Assembly (NCBI GenBank): GCA_013398175.1
Contig: VZRZ01002012.1
Coordinates: forward strand, 460,125-524,124
Direction: 5' to 3'
Origin: Climacteris rufus
Lineage: Eukaryota; Chordata; Aves; Passeriformes; Climacteridae
Length of the DNA: 64,000 nucleotides
In this document: positions 39,835 to 51,657 of the stretch, one piece after another
Position numbering within the stretch: the stretch's first letter is position 1
Layout: every line of letters starts with the position of its first letter
The notes under the pieces: model-generated
Databases searched by the model: none
What the model was told of the DNA's origin: nothing
The model's input: the letters and a program-made list of their open reading frames with translations, nothing else
Position numbers and translations under genes: made by a program

Positions 39835-40788
39835 CTGGAGGTACTGACATGACCGTTCCTGCTGACACGTCTCTGCCTTCACCGCTGTCTGGTCCATGTT
39901 AACTGATGCTTTCTGGTAAACTTCACAGGCTCTGCTCACGGTTAATGTAGAGGACCAAGAGCTTTTCTTCATTAACTGGGAGTCCAAATTCACAGGCAGG
40001 TTTGCACAGGTAGAGCATTTGACATCATTATTGCTTCTGGAGGACTTCACAGTATGTTCGCTAATAGTGTTATAGGCTTCCATAAAGTATTGGGAAGAAG
40101 AACGATCAGGGCATCTTCCCATCGTCATGACCCCACTGGGGCCATGATAAATGCAAACATCATTGTCCAAGTTGTCATCTGAACTCCACCATCCTGATGC
40201 ATTGGATCTGGGCTTACCTTCTGATCGCCTTTCTTTGCTCTTGCTGCGCTTCCCATACCTCATCGTCTGTGACTCCTCCGGGCTTGCTTTCCCCCCATTG
40301 ACGCTCCCCTTGGATGGTCCCTCCAGTGAGTGGGACTTGGTAAAGAGCTTTTGGACAGAATGAACCAGATGCCGGATCCTGCCCGGGCTGTCGCTGCGGT
40401 GCTCCATGGCAGTTCGCTTGTACTGCAGGGTGTGGTAGCCATCCCGATTCAGAGGCAGCTGCCGCTCAAACTGGTCCAAAAGGTTGGCAGGAATGCGGTT
40501 GGTCTTGTTGGCAGTTCCATGGGGAACCAGAGCGCACTCATCCTTGAGTTCATGGTGGGAGCTGTAATGCCTCCGGGGAAACGTGCTGCTGGCAATCTGA
40601 TCGTTGTAGGGCACCATGCACTCGGCCTGAAAAGAGTTCCTTTGAGTGTAGTAAGGGTGGTCTGCAGGGTGGGGGTCCACCGGGTTTAACAAGTATGGCT
40701 TCCTGTCCTGGTGGTGTGGCAGACTGTCACATGCAGGGTCACAGGCAACCCCGTGATGATGACTGCGGCCGCCGGATAATCCCTTCAT
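39835..40788 (-). CDS. DLGAP1: DLGAP1 first coding exon (residues 1-318)
   Basis: This exon encodes the N-terminal third of DLG-associated protein 1 (SAPAP1/GKAP), a scaffold of the excitatory postsynaptic density that links PSD-95/DLG to SHANK proteins. The translation begins MKGLSGGRSHHHG and carries blocks typical of the family: NRIPANLLDQFERQLPL, SPGRIRHLVHSVQKLFTKSH, WWSSDDNLD and NNDVKCSTCANLP. The stretch HPADHPYYTQRNSFQAEC fits DLGAP1 rather than DLGAP2-4, as recalled from the family. I chose the ATG at 40788 because it matches the known DLGAP1 start, has A at -3, and an in-frame TGA lies 21 codons upstream (40851-40849). The exon closes after CTC CAG at 39835 with donor GTACAG (39834 downward), in phase 0. 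That joins in frame to the exon at 25529. Without splicing, translation would run 35 more residues to a stop at 39727. The frame is intact, with no stops or frameshifts. The next exon supplies the GK-binding repeats, so this part is mostly the disordered N-terminal region. Confidence 0.97.
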
Positions 40789-40860
40789 CCTTGATGTAAA
40801 GCGAGTCCCAAAGTCATCTAACACGTATGGCTGTGCAACAGGCAGATCTCAGAGAAAGGC
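40789..40860 (-). other. DLGAP1: DLGAP1 5' UTR part of the first coding exon, with two candidate acceptors
   Basis: Upstream of the ATG two AG sites could begin the exon. The one at 40862-40861 follows a T-rich run and would give a 72-nt UTR containing the in-frame TGA. The one at 40832-40831 (TTGCACAG) would remove that TGA and leave 14 open codons (.. PYVLDDFGTRFTSR) before the usual methionine. I prefer the outer acceptor because its pyrimidine tract is longer, but this is inference. Kozak context at the ATG is AGGATGA. Confidence 0.6.
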
Positions 40861-43800
40861 CTAAAAAATTAAATACAACAGAAACCGTAAGATATTCAAG
40901 CTAAGAGAATAAACAGTATGTGCATGTTTAGCAGTCTTTGTTTCTTATTGTAAAAATAATTGGACTAAACCTTCTCTGACTCTTTTTTTCATTTAGTCTT
41001 TCCCACATTCAACACAGTGATGGGGATATCTAAATAGTACACAATAAAATTTACTTGTTCCATTATCTGGAAAACAGATGCAAGAAAATTTTTCCAGTAT
41101 TGACAGCTACACAAGTATTGCCAACTGTACTCAAAAATCTTGGTCCTGAAAACATTCATGGGCCTTCTAGTATGCCTTAACTCCTCATCTGCATGTTTTC
41201 AGGGCCAATGGATGCATTTAAAAAGATCATTTCTTCAATGGAGCACTTTCTGGCCTTCTTTGGGCCAAACACAAAGCATGGCATAATTAATAGGAAACAT
41301 GTCTTTAACTTCAATGCATATTTTTACTCAATCTCCATGTTGTCTGCCAAGACTGTAAGCATCTCAAGACAATAGCAAAATATTATTTCTGTGAGTTCTT
41401 TTCAAATTAAGAATAAAATAATAACAAATTACACTAACAGTCAAAATGAAGCCAAACCAACTATTTAAAAAACTATATATTTGGGGGTTTGTATTTCCTA
41501 TTTGCTGGCTCTTATTCACTGAAAAAAAAAAAAACCAACAACATTCTATTCTGCTAATGCATGGCTTTGCTTAATTCTACATAAACTTTCGGTGTACTAA
41601 CCAGTGTTCAAATACCCCTACCAGTAAAGGAATTGGGATGGCCAAACCTTGCACACAACAATAACATCATAACACTTAATTCTTGATTGAAGCTATTTCT
41701 CCCTGAAGTGACTCACAATGCTAGAGGATATTGATTACAACAAGTTGAAAATGGAAAGCTCCATCTCAATTGATATAATAACCACTCTGCTTGAGGACAG
41801 ATGCCCTCATTGCAGCCCTCAACACTAGCAGAAGTCTGGATGCGACCTCTGAGCTATTGCTGTGTAAATTACGGGGTTTCAAGTGTGGCAAAACAGTGTC
41901 ATGGTGCTGTTTCAGTAGCTGAAGGGCAGAGAACTTAGAGGGTGCTTTCTTATACCATACTGAAATGGCAGTCACTCAGCTACTTTATTCCTTTCTGGCA
42001 TGGCTAATCCCATAATACTGTTGGAAATGTAACTCTTGAGATCTTTCTTGGAGTATGAATAAAGATGCAGGGCAAACAGGTTTCCACTATGCTTCTCCAG
42101 TGTTCTCTCAGCTATAGCTCATGTTTTAACAGGTTGTAGATATTGTACCTACTGGCAAATTGGTAGCAATGAAGTTTTCTAAATAGCATTAAATTAATGT
42201 CAGTCTGGAAAAGCACACGCTGAATTTCAAGAGAACAAATTTTGTATTTTCTTCTGAATCTTCAGTGAGCCAAAGAGGAGGGTTTTTTCAATAAACTTCA
42301 AAGCTAATCTGGATGTCCTGCACTTTATTCCCCCTCACTGGATCCCTGCAATGCAGAAAAAGGTTCCTTCTCAGGAGACCTTGAATTCCAAAAAAAGAGT
42401 TTTCAAAATACCACAAAAGGCTCTTGAAATATTCCAAATGGATAAGCTGACTGGTTTACCTAAAGAGGGGAATGGCTAAAGGCACCTTTAAAAGCACAGA
42501 AATAATATATTCAGAGAGCTGGACTAGTCAATTACACTGTAGTGACAATCCTGAGCGCTTCTAAGGAGAATTTTACATCCCTACCAACTGTTTTAAAAAT
42601 ACGATCTATTAGACTGTATAAATGAGAAACATCCAAAGGGATGTAGTAGTAGATTCATTACTCAGGTAATTGAAAATGTGACTTGAACAAAAATACCCCA
42701 TCAAGAAGAGTATTTCTAAAGCATATAAAGACCAAATAAAAAGACTCCAATCTTTGCTGTCTATGAATATCTTTCACACATCAAGACTTATGGAAACTAA
42801 GCTTCAGCCAGTTAATTTTTACTCAAATCCATTTGCAATCATGCAACAGTCCTTAAGGTGATTGAGAAATTTTCTTAAGGCTAACAACAGACTAGTGTGT
42901 TATATAAGATAAAAAAAATTAAAACCTTGCCACAAAGATAAGGAAAAGACACAAAAAACTACAATAAACAGGGACATGCCCTAAACCAGTGAATTATTTT
43001 CATTTTTTCCCTATCTGAATGGCTGTGAAATTTTTGTGTACTATGGAAAAAGAGTTTGCAGAGGCAAAGAACTGACAGGACCGACAATTTACGACATAGC
43101 GAAGTCATGACAGGCACAAGAGATGTCATGGAATTATTAAGAAAATGTAGTCTTAATATACTGAGAGAGCAAAATGGCTGGGATCAGGAAGCACTTGATC
43201 TGATTTGTAGACTGGGACAGAATATTGTAGAAAACCTTGAAGCTAAAGATGAGCTTAAAAAGGTAGCTATGGTTTTGCCCAATGACAACAGCCATGTTAC
43301 CAGCTATGGTTTGGATGGACTGGCAATATGGATTCCAGGGAGGACGTGCAAGAAGTGGTAAAAAGTGAAAAAACTTATGAAAAGTGACATTTGTCTGTAT
43401 AGAAAGAAAGCGACAGGCTTTCAAAAAATTGTGGAGGAAGATTGGCTAAGCAGTGCTACATGAGCTTGGATGGCAAGTAGGATGGAAATGTTTAGGAGAA
43501 AAGATACATATAGTTCTACGCCTATTTTGAGTCTGAGCTGTCAATGGATCTTCTATGAGGAAGTACTGGAGAAAAGAGTATAAGACAGAATGATTTGCCC
43601 AAAAGGAACCAGAGGAACAGATACAGAGAATAACAGAAAATATGCTTGTGAAAGCCAAAGATCATAGGGTTATGTAAAAGCAGATTTAAAAGAGGAAGAA
43701 AAAAAAGAATAAACAAAAAAATAAACAAAGACCAGAGAGTGATAGAAAAACCAAACCTAAATCAAAAGTAAGCAACCAATTTGGGTAACAAAAAGGAGTG

Positions 43801-44944
43801 ATGGTAAAGGCTCCAAAATATGAGAGAAGTTGAAATTCAGAGTAAAAACTCTTTATTCCCAAGTCTTAGCCTGGTGTATGCATTGAGAGGTTTTTTTTTC
43901 TGGTACAACAGCATTGAAAACATCTATTTTATTATGTCAGTTGTGATGAAAAACCATAAGTATTTACTAGAATACAGCTTCATTTTACCTTGACTGTATT
44001 TCTGCTGCCACAGTATTGAAAGGGCAGTGAATTAGAAAAAAAAAAAAACCACAATTGTGTACCACTGTGCATCTCCCAGGAAGGAAAGAATAAGTATGAT
44101 GCAGTCAGGACAATTCCTCTGCAGAAAATGACCCTAAGCACAAAACCGAAATCATCCTCACACCTCAATCCTATTTTAATATGTTAATACATGTCTAGAA
44201 AAATTCCCAACCAACAGTCTCTGATTTCATCAGTACTTTTCAAAGAGTATGCATCATTTTCCATAATTGTGTTGGCTGAACTTATACACTAATGTTTAGT
44301 GCAATTAACAGCTGGAGACAGGGCTATCTGATCATGCCATTAGTAGCTGAGAGGAAGCCATTTAAGATGTTCATTGTACGGTTATTTTTTGGCCAAAATA
44401 AGAATATTTAATTTCTCATGAAATAGGGCAAGATAATTGATGAACACATAAATAATCAGTGGAAATAGCAATTCTATCGGCAGCAGACCAAAACTACTTG
44501 ATGGCATAGGAATAAATGAAATGTTAAATAGATACAGCATTGTAAGGCTGAAGAATGCTTACTACTTTCATGTTACATTTGCTTTTGTTTTCTTGAGGAT
44601 GCCCTGGGTAAGAAGGATCTGAATACATTCATCCTTGTCACTAATGTGGGGTCCCTAAAGCACAACAATTTCCTGGGATAACCTAGTGGCTAGAAAAATG
44701 TCTATTTAAATCCTATGTCATTAAAGTGAAAATGAATGCAAAATAACAAAACCTGAATGCAGAAATCACCTTGTCTTTTACAAATTTAACTCTATTGTCT
44801 ACTCAAGTGTTCCAAATTTACTCACAAAACTCATCTTTGAGAAACATATTCTTTCCCTTAGATATATGTGCACACTTCTGTCTTATAAAAGGTTTACTGA
44901 TATGCCACAGCCCCTCCAACTTTATTTCACAAGACTTTATTTCA

Positions 44945-45301
44945 CAGAATGCAGAATGTGCTGGAGCAGAAGAAGGACTCCTCTTTCTGAGAAGCAGCAC
45001 TCGCTGTTTCCTTGTGACACTGGAGGGGAGGAGGTAGAACCCAGGAAGGCTGGAGGGCTAGGAGGAAGGTGTTTTACTTCTCATTATCCTGTTCTGATTT
45101 TGACTGGTAATAAATTAAATTAATTTCCCCAAGTTGAGTCTGTTTTGACTGTTAACCATGATGGTAAGTGGTTTGTGATCTCTCCCTGTCCTTATCTCAA
45201 CTCATGAGCCTTTTGTTTTTTTTTTCCCAGTCCAGTTATGGAGGGGAGTGATAAAGAAACTTTGGTGGCACCTGGCATCTTGCCAGGGTCAACATACCAC
45301 A
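44945..45301 (+). mobile_element. Endogenous-retrovirus LTR, 3' part
   Basis: This is the reverse complement of the left end of the LTR at 54.96 kb. Shared words include CTCATTATCCT, GATCTCTCCCTGTCCTTATC and, at its end, CCAGGGTCAACATACCACA. It therefore reads in plus orientation, with its 5' part missing. An AATAAA at 45109-45114 could serve as the LTR poly(A) signal. It ends at 45301, and the next base begins a CR1 reverse-transcriptase fragment. A long open frame spanning the two (45238-45777) is a by-product. Orientation is antisense to DLGAP1. No retroviral gene is present. Confidence 0.85.
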
Positions 45302-45560
45302 CGCTGACTAACCTGTATTTGCTTGGGTCCTTCTCCTTGCCCTTTTTGACAGCTGGGGTGGCATTTTCTTTATTCCAATACTCAGGTACCTCTCCTGACT
45401 ACCATGACCTTTCTAAGAAGATTGAGAGTGGTCTAGCAATGATGCCCATCAGTACCCTCAACACTCATGGGTGCATCCCATTAGGGCCCATGAACTTCTG
45501 GATGTCAAGTTTGACTGCACAGTCAATCCTCTTCAACCAAGGGGAAGTCTTGTTTTCCTC
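45302..45560 (-). pseudogene. CR1 ORF2 reverse-transcriptase fragment
   Basis: On the minus strand this reads KKGKEKDPSKYRLVS, a decayed form of the KKGKKEDPGNYRPVSLTS segment that opens the CR1 reverse-transcriptase domain. It is preceded (at higher coordinates) by the CR1 stretch that corresponds to CATGGGCCCTAATGGGATGC and NPLDNH-type residues. It is only about 260 bp long, lacks catalytic motifs and ends abruptly at the LTR junction at 45301/45302. Confidence 0.85.
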
Positions 45561-47120
45561 AACAGAGAAATTACCAACACAGTTAGTTACCAACAGAGAC
45601 GCCCTAATTAAGTGTCATCAGGGCCACACCACGCGGAGTCTAATATCCTTGTCTGTTCACAAACTAAGGAGTGAGCGATTTTTTTATTGTTTGGTGAACG
45701 TCATTCTTCCAAGATACCATTCAGTGAGTCAAAAGACACTTCTGAATCCTCAGGTGTCTGCCAGGCCCAGAAAGTGAAGTGCTGGGACAGAGGTGGAAGG
45801 CAATGTAAACACAAAATGTGTTTACATGTATGTACAGCTGTGAGTCAGGAGGGCATGTGCACAAACTGAAACACACAAGAGTGGTATTTACACCTCAGAT
45901 CGCAGCAGCCTTTTTAAAGAAACGCAGAGTTACTCTTGGAAGTGAAAGGACATAAATGATGCTTTTTAGCACTACTGTTTGTAGTTGCGGTCTAATTTTA
46001 TTCTCCATGGTAAACAAAGATAGGTTCTAATTTCCATATTGAACTCCAAAGATTCTCACAATTTGATTATTTGCTTAATTCCACATGATGGAACGCTCTC
46101 AGTGAAATTTCTTTCCCCAATTCTCAAACTGTTATAAAAAAATGGAAATACTTTTAAGCTGAGAATCTTCTGCATGCGCCTCATGCACCACATTGGTTTA
46201 TCCCAAAGGTCTTGATATTTTGCAGCCATTCTGTGTGGCCTTTCTGTTACATTACATCACATTAATGAAAATCTAGACATCAATAAAAGGATACATATTC
46301 TAAAATGCATTTATCCACATATTTTATTACAGGTGTTCAGAAGCAAATGAGGTCTCAAATTATCTTCCTAATACATTTTGGCATGTAATATGAACAATTC
46401 AATGTCTTGAGTAAAACTCTCAAGAGAACATCTAATTTTTGCTTCCATGTCAGCAATCACAGCAGGCAAGTGATATTTACAATATAATTTAATCTTGAAC
46501 AGTGGACAGGGAGTCACAAGGAGAAATGTTTTGGCCAGTCAACGCATTCCAAGTTCATGGGCAGATCAATAACTGGGAGTAACTGGGGAAAAAATGTAAT
46601 GAAACTTTAGCAGATCTGTAAGGAGGTCCTTGTGAACAGTACACATGCAGAAAAAACAAGAGAGGCATCCCACCAATGACAAAATAAAAATTGGTAGGTT
46701 TTTTCTTTTTCTGTCTGCATCCAACAACCTTCAATTTCCATGTCCTAATGGTGACAGGTTTCACATTTACATTTGACAACTGTTTTCATCCATGCAGTTT
46801 TGGTAAGTAATTGTGGTGGTCAGTACCACAACAGTATGTGCCTCAGAGTTTTGGGGTTGATTTTCCTTTCTTCATCTCTGTGGCTAAAAGCAAGCTGATT
46901 CTTCACTAGGAGTGTCACGAAATCTGTAGTCACTAAAGTAAACTAACACATAATTAATCTCTGAGTCATATCTGAATACATTACAAGGTCTGCAAGAATT
47001 CTAGCAGTAATATGTCAGCAAAATTTTGACACAAAGAGACTGATTTTTTCAGTCCTCTTAGGAGTGTTGTTGCCTTAGGTTTTAACCCTTACATTTGTTC
47101 GAATTCTGTATTGCCTAATG

Positions 47121-47504
47121 TGTAACTCTGAAATGCCTCATAGCCTGTTAGCTGTTGTTCTCTCATGCTAGGAGAGACATAACAGTGCCTCTCTGGGCTT
47201 GCTCTTCAAGGACACCTAGACTGCCCAGGCCCAGCTTCTAAAGGAGGGGGAGCGGGGAGGAGCGAGCTAGGGGAGCTAGGGGGAAATTGCAAAGTTTTAA
47301 TTTGCGAATTTATGCTGATATGCAAATGGACCAAACCTATAAAGGTGTGGAGAACTCGTGACTCGTCATCCATTTTGAGTGATGCCCCAAGGGGGGCTTT
47401 GTCTGCCCTAAATGTACCTTCGAAGACCTTTCGAATAAACACCCACTTTTTGTTCCCTTACTCCTGACTAGTCTCAGTTTTTGGGCTAGCCTTTTCAGGC
47501 AACA
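47121..47504 (+). mobile_element. Solo LTR of an avian endogenous retrovirus
   Basis: The segment begins TGTAACTCTGAAATG and ends CAGGCAACA, fitting the TG...CA rule. In the right order it holds an octamer ATGCAAAT (47320-47327), a TATA box TATAAAGG (47338-47345), a transcribed R-like stretch and an AATAAA (47434-47439). No internal retroviral sequence flanks it, so it looks like a solo LTR. The exact ends and target duplication are uncertain. It points antisense to DLGAP1 and retains a complete-looking core promoter. Confidence 0.75.
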
Positions 47505-48094
47505 GTGTGACTGGCAATAGACAGGATTGCATTCAAAGATCTCCGCTCTGCAAAAAGAAATACTAAACTGTGATTGTCTACTCTTCCACTATCCTGACTT
47601 GCACACAAATTAACCGTCAACTTTTAAAAAATTCTGATCTGCTTCAGTGAGTAATAATATACAGTGCAATTAGACTGCTCATTACTTTCCTGTGGTGTAG
47701 AACAGAATCTAACTCGATAAGGTACAGCACATCAGTAGGAGAGCCTGTTGTGCATTCAGAACTGCCAACAGACATTTTTTTCTCCCAGAAAGAAAACAAA
47801 CAGGATATTACATCTGTATAATGAGTATGTAAAATAATATATTAAATTGAATCATTTAATAAATGTCATATAGGCAGTGTTGAAACATTTACCTCATACC
47901 CAAATTTAGATCTTGCATTTTATCCTTCTCAGTCTGTAGGATGATGAACTTTATGACCTTAATATTTATTTTTAAAAACTTGCAACGAATTTCCAGAATG
48001 CATTGTGTGGGGAACAGCAAAAGGGAATGGAAAGGAAGATATACCAGAATTGGGAATGAGGTTAACGTGTACTTACCTGGGATGCTCTCTTTTA

Positions 48095-48129
48095 GGTACC
48101 CTAAAGGGTACCCTTAGGTTGCACCTAAG
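48095..48129. repeat. Tandem palindromes
   Basis: Two perfect inverted repeats sit end to end: GGTACCCT-AA-AGGGTACC (48095-48112) and CTTAGGT-TGC-ACCTAAG (48113-48129). An overlapping 12-bp palindrome AAGGGTACCCTT spans their junction. The array could extrude a double hairpin. No flanking transposon is recognisable. Confidence 0.9.
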
Positions 48130-50333
48130 TTTGCAACTCTCGAGATATTTTACTTGCTTTCTTCACAGAAGATTTCTTAATATGAAAGTATTACAGTCAC
48201 TACTTTCTATAATTTGCAGATAATCAGCATGATATGAGTGTCTTATACTATCACAGGATAACAAAAGGAAGTGAGTATGAGGGACAGATCAAACATTCCT
48301 ACACTGGCATCTGATAAAAATAGAGAGGCTATCACAGTGGCGTAAAATATACACCATTAAATGACTAATACACATATGGAATTATCAGGTATGTACCTAG
48401 ATTCCTGCAAGCCAATCAGTTTTGAATGTCAAGGGTTTATTTTTCTAGTAGGAATGAGGTGATCAGCAAATAAAACCTACATTCAATGTTTACTTTTCCT
48501 GTCGAAGCCAAATAAATTCATGGTCGTCAACATGGTCAGATAGTGTAAATGCACATCCTTGTACTAAAAGAAGCACTTGATCTTCATTGCGAAGACATCA
48601 GCATGACTAAGTCAAGGAGCCACTATAGCATCTAATGTCTGACAGTGATCTAATGGAAGCTGCTAATCTGTATTCAACCTTGAACCAACATTACACAAAC
48701 CCCATCTGCATGGGTCAATGAGTACTTTTTCACCAGTTTTTTAAGTGTTTTGCAATTCTGCAGCATGGCAATGCGACAGGTATCACAGTCAAAGTGTTGC
48801 CTGAGCTACAGATTTTCATGATCTCTAGAGCTTTTCTACACATATTTTGAATGAACATTATTCACTGTCAAGCTAGGGGACTGGTTTTTCTTAGTCCTGT
48901 GCACTATAGTCCATTCAAGACATACCACACCTGAGAATCCGTAATTTGATTTCTATGATGACAGTTGACAGTGTGATTATGTAATTACGTTTGACCAGCA
49001 AATCTCGTTATTCAAACTGTCTCCAGGGTTTTTATTCCATACTATTTGGAAATCAAGTGAAATATTACACTAAATATTTCTTGCTTCATGAAAAATCACT
49101 CGACTCTATTTAACGAAACATAGTTTTACAAGACTATACAATATCAGTCTTACAAATCCCTACCACATTTAGCAGAAATAGAGATTTATTTATTTGAAAA
49201 AATGTTCTTCAAGAACACTATGATCTTTTAAGTCCAAGCAAAAGTGAATGCTACAAAAACATACAAGCACCAGAATCTATGCCTGCAGATGGTCTCCCAT
49301 TTTGGCTTTCAATTGGTGGCTCTCTTTGAATGGTGCCACCTCTGAACATCTGTTGTCAGTCCAGAAACTAATGAAAAAGCACCTCCGTGGAGAAACTCCA
49401 TGGAAATGTTACAGAAGCTCTGTGAAGGCCAAGGGTAAGAGTTGTGAAAACATTACTTTCAACAGAATGGCAATATGGGCCTTATTGATCATCACAGTAG
49501 CCCCATGGGTTACCCCCTCTGGCCCACCAGAAAGAACCTGCAAAGCCTCAGTGAAACTGTCCTACACAATGAGTAAGAACCTCCTGGAAAAGTCACTTCA
49601 TAGTCATTTTGGTATTATGGAGCTTTGCCTGTATCAACAAATGCCACCACTATGATCACCCTGCTTGGTCATGGAAATGTTCCAGGTTCTGTGTGCCCAA
49701 GCCAGGTTTCTCCAGTGAGGCAGTAGGAAAAGAGAAAAGGCATACAGTGCCAAGAATGTTCTGCTCATATGCGAGACCAGGGAACTCCTACATGGGAGAA
49801 AACTGACTCCTGGAGAAACAGGAAAAAGCCCTCTCTGAAGGTTTGAGATAAAAGAGCTCAGTCAGCATGGCAGAAAAGCTCATTGGGTTGGGACAAAACA
49901 GTCATGCCTAGATCAAAACTTAATCTTTCTCATTTCAACCTGTTCCTTTCAGCTCAATCTAAGAGTAAAAACCAGCAATTGTGAGCTTGGTTTGGGACTG
50001 AATATGAAAAATCTGATTAAAAGGCAGAGTAACAGGATTACTTATTCACTAAAATATGGCAGTAACGCTGAACTTCCTGAATTTAAGGTTTAAAAAAGCC
50101 CACAAACAACAAAAAACGGAACCAATTCCTCATATGCTGTGGTATTTAAATACAGTCAAATAACTTTAACCACCTTATCTTTGATGGCTACAGTAACTGA
50201 TCAATATTTGTGGTTACACAGTAGATGAAATGGAAATAATTTCTGGTTTTATAGCAATGTTATGAAACAGAATTAGATTCTGCCTCTTGCTCAAGTCAAC
50301 TTGTCTCATTTCACCTCTACTGGCATAAAAAAA

Positions 50334-50499
50334 ATAAGAAACACAAAAATCTTTTTTTCAGAGGAAAACATTTACTACAAATATTTTCTCATGCAGCTTT
50401 AGTTGTGAAAAAAATAATAAGAAACATAACAATCTTCTTTTCAGAGGAAAACATTTACTACTTATATCTTCTCATGCAGCTTTAGTTATGAAGAAATTG
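50334..50499. repeat. 83-bp tandem duplication
   Basis: Two diverged copies offset by 83 bp (ATAAGAAAC at 50334 and 50417) share CAGAGGAAAACATTTACTAC and TCTCATGCAGCTTTAGTT, with several substitutions between them. This is an old local duplication with no coding content. Confidence 0.9.
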
Positions 50500-51611
50500 A
50501 AATAGCAATCATTTTTAAATGGGACTATTTTTCACAGAATTCCATGAAATGTTTCTGAGCTATGGCAAACTGGGAAATAAATCTTAATTTATGGAGAATG
50601 TCTAAAAAAAATGAACTGGTACTTTCAGAAAACTACTTATCAACTACCTCATGGAGTGAAATGTGACAACAAAAGGAAGAGAAAATCTGTGGGCTAAATG
50701 TTCTTCCCCGGGCATGGCATAAGATAATGGCTGTGTGCCCTCTAGGAGACAATTCTGCCCTTGAACAGACTACAACTTCTCATCTTCTTGTTCAAGGCTT
50801 CATTCAATTCCACCTAAACCACTGAACCACCAGCTACATTTAATCTATTAATTTACAACAGCAATAATTTAAAAAGTTTTATAAAAATGCCATAACAGTA
50901 ACATTCATGTTTGGACACAATTCTGATTAAAAACATAGAGAAGTAAAAAAGTACCTCAGATTTTTCTGCTATTATTTATAAACGTAATTTATTTCTACTG
51001 TGCTCATGCCTCTTTTTTGTTGGGTTTTTTAAACTAGAATCCATGGTCTGCACATACCTAGAAATGAGCAGATTTAAAGATTAAATAATACTTTTGAAAG
51101 GTCTATTTTGAACTTCGTTCATATATGTTGAAGTATGCATCCAAGTGGCATATGATAAGAATCTGATGGTAGGAGCTATGCTTATCCAATAAAGAATCAG
51201 AAAAAGATTCTGTTAATATACAAATAAAATCAAAACAAAGCTTAATTACTGAATACAAACTAATGAAGCACTACAAGCATGATAAAAACTATTCAGAGAA
51301 GCAAAATTTTATGAACAGTGAACATGGTTTAAGCATTTCAAAAATAGCTTTCACAATAGCTTTTAAATTAGGAAGAGGCAAAATTAACTGAAGAAATTAC
51401 TTATTGTGAATAATAATCTGTCTGATGTTGAATGGCCAAAAAGTAAAACTGAATAAACACGGTTATAATTTGATTTACACGGGTCAGCTTTGTAATGTCA
51501 CAGAATTTAACTGTGACTTGTTTACTTTCGCAGTTTGTGACTGATCTTCTACCAGTTTGATGAGGTCACACAGGATTCACTCAGAGACTTTGACACCATG
51601 AGGACTGTGGT

Positions 51612-51657
51612 GGTGGCACCCTTACATTAGGTGCCACCTGAAGTGCTTGTGCACTTC
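51612..51657. repeat. Two adjacent hairpins
   Basis: GGTGGCACC and GGTGCCACC form a perfect 9-bp GC-rich stem with a 9-nt loop (51612-51638). One base later GAAGTGC-TTGT-GCACTTC forms a 7-bp stem (51640-51657). The stems are too short for a microRNA precursor. Confidence 0.85.

Noticed and set aside
45238..45777. 179-codon plus-strand open frame
   Set aside because: It spans the end of an LTR and the antisense of a CR1 reverse-transcriptase fragment, so it is a chance frame over two repeats.
49248..49655. 135-codon plus-strand open frame
   Set aside because: No recognised protein or repeat. A single isolated frame inside an intron antisense to the gene is most likely chance.
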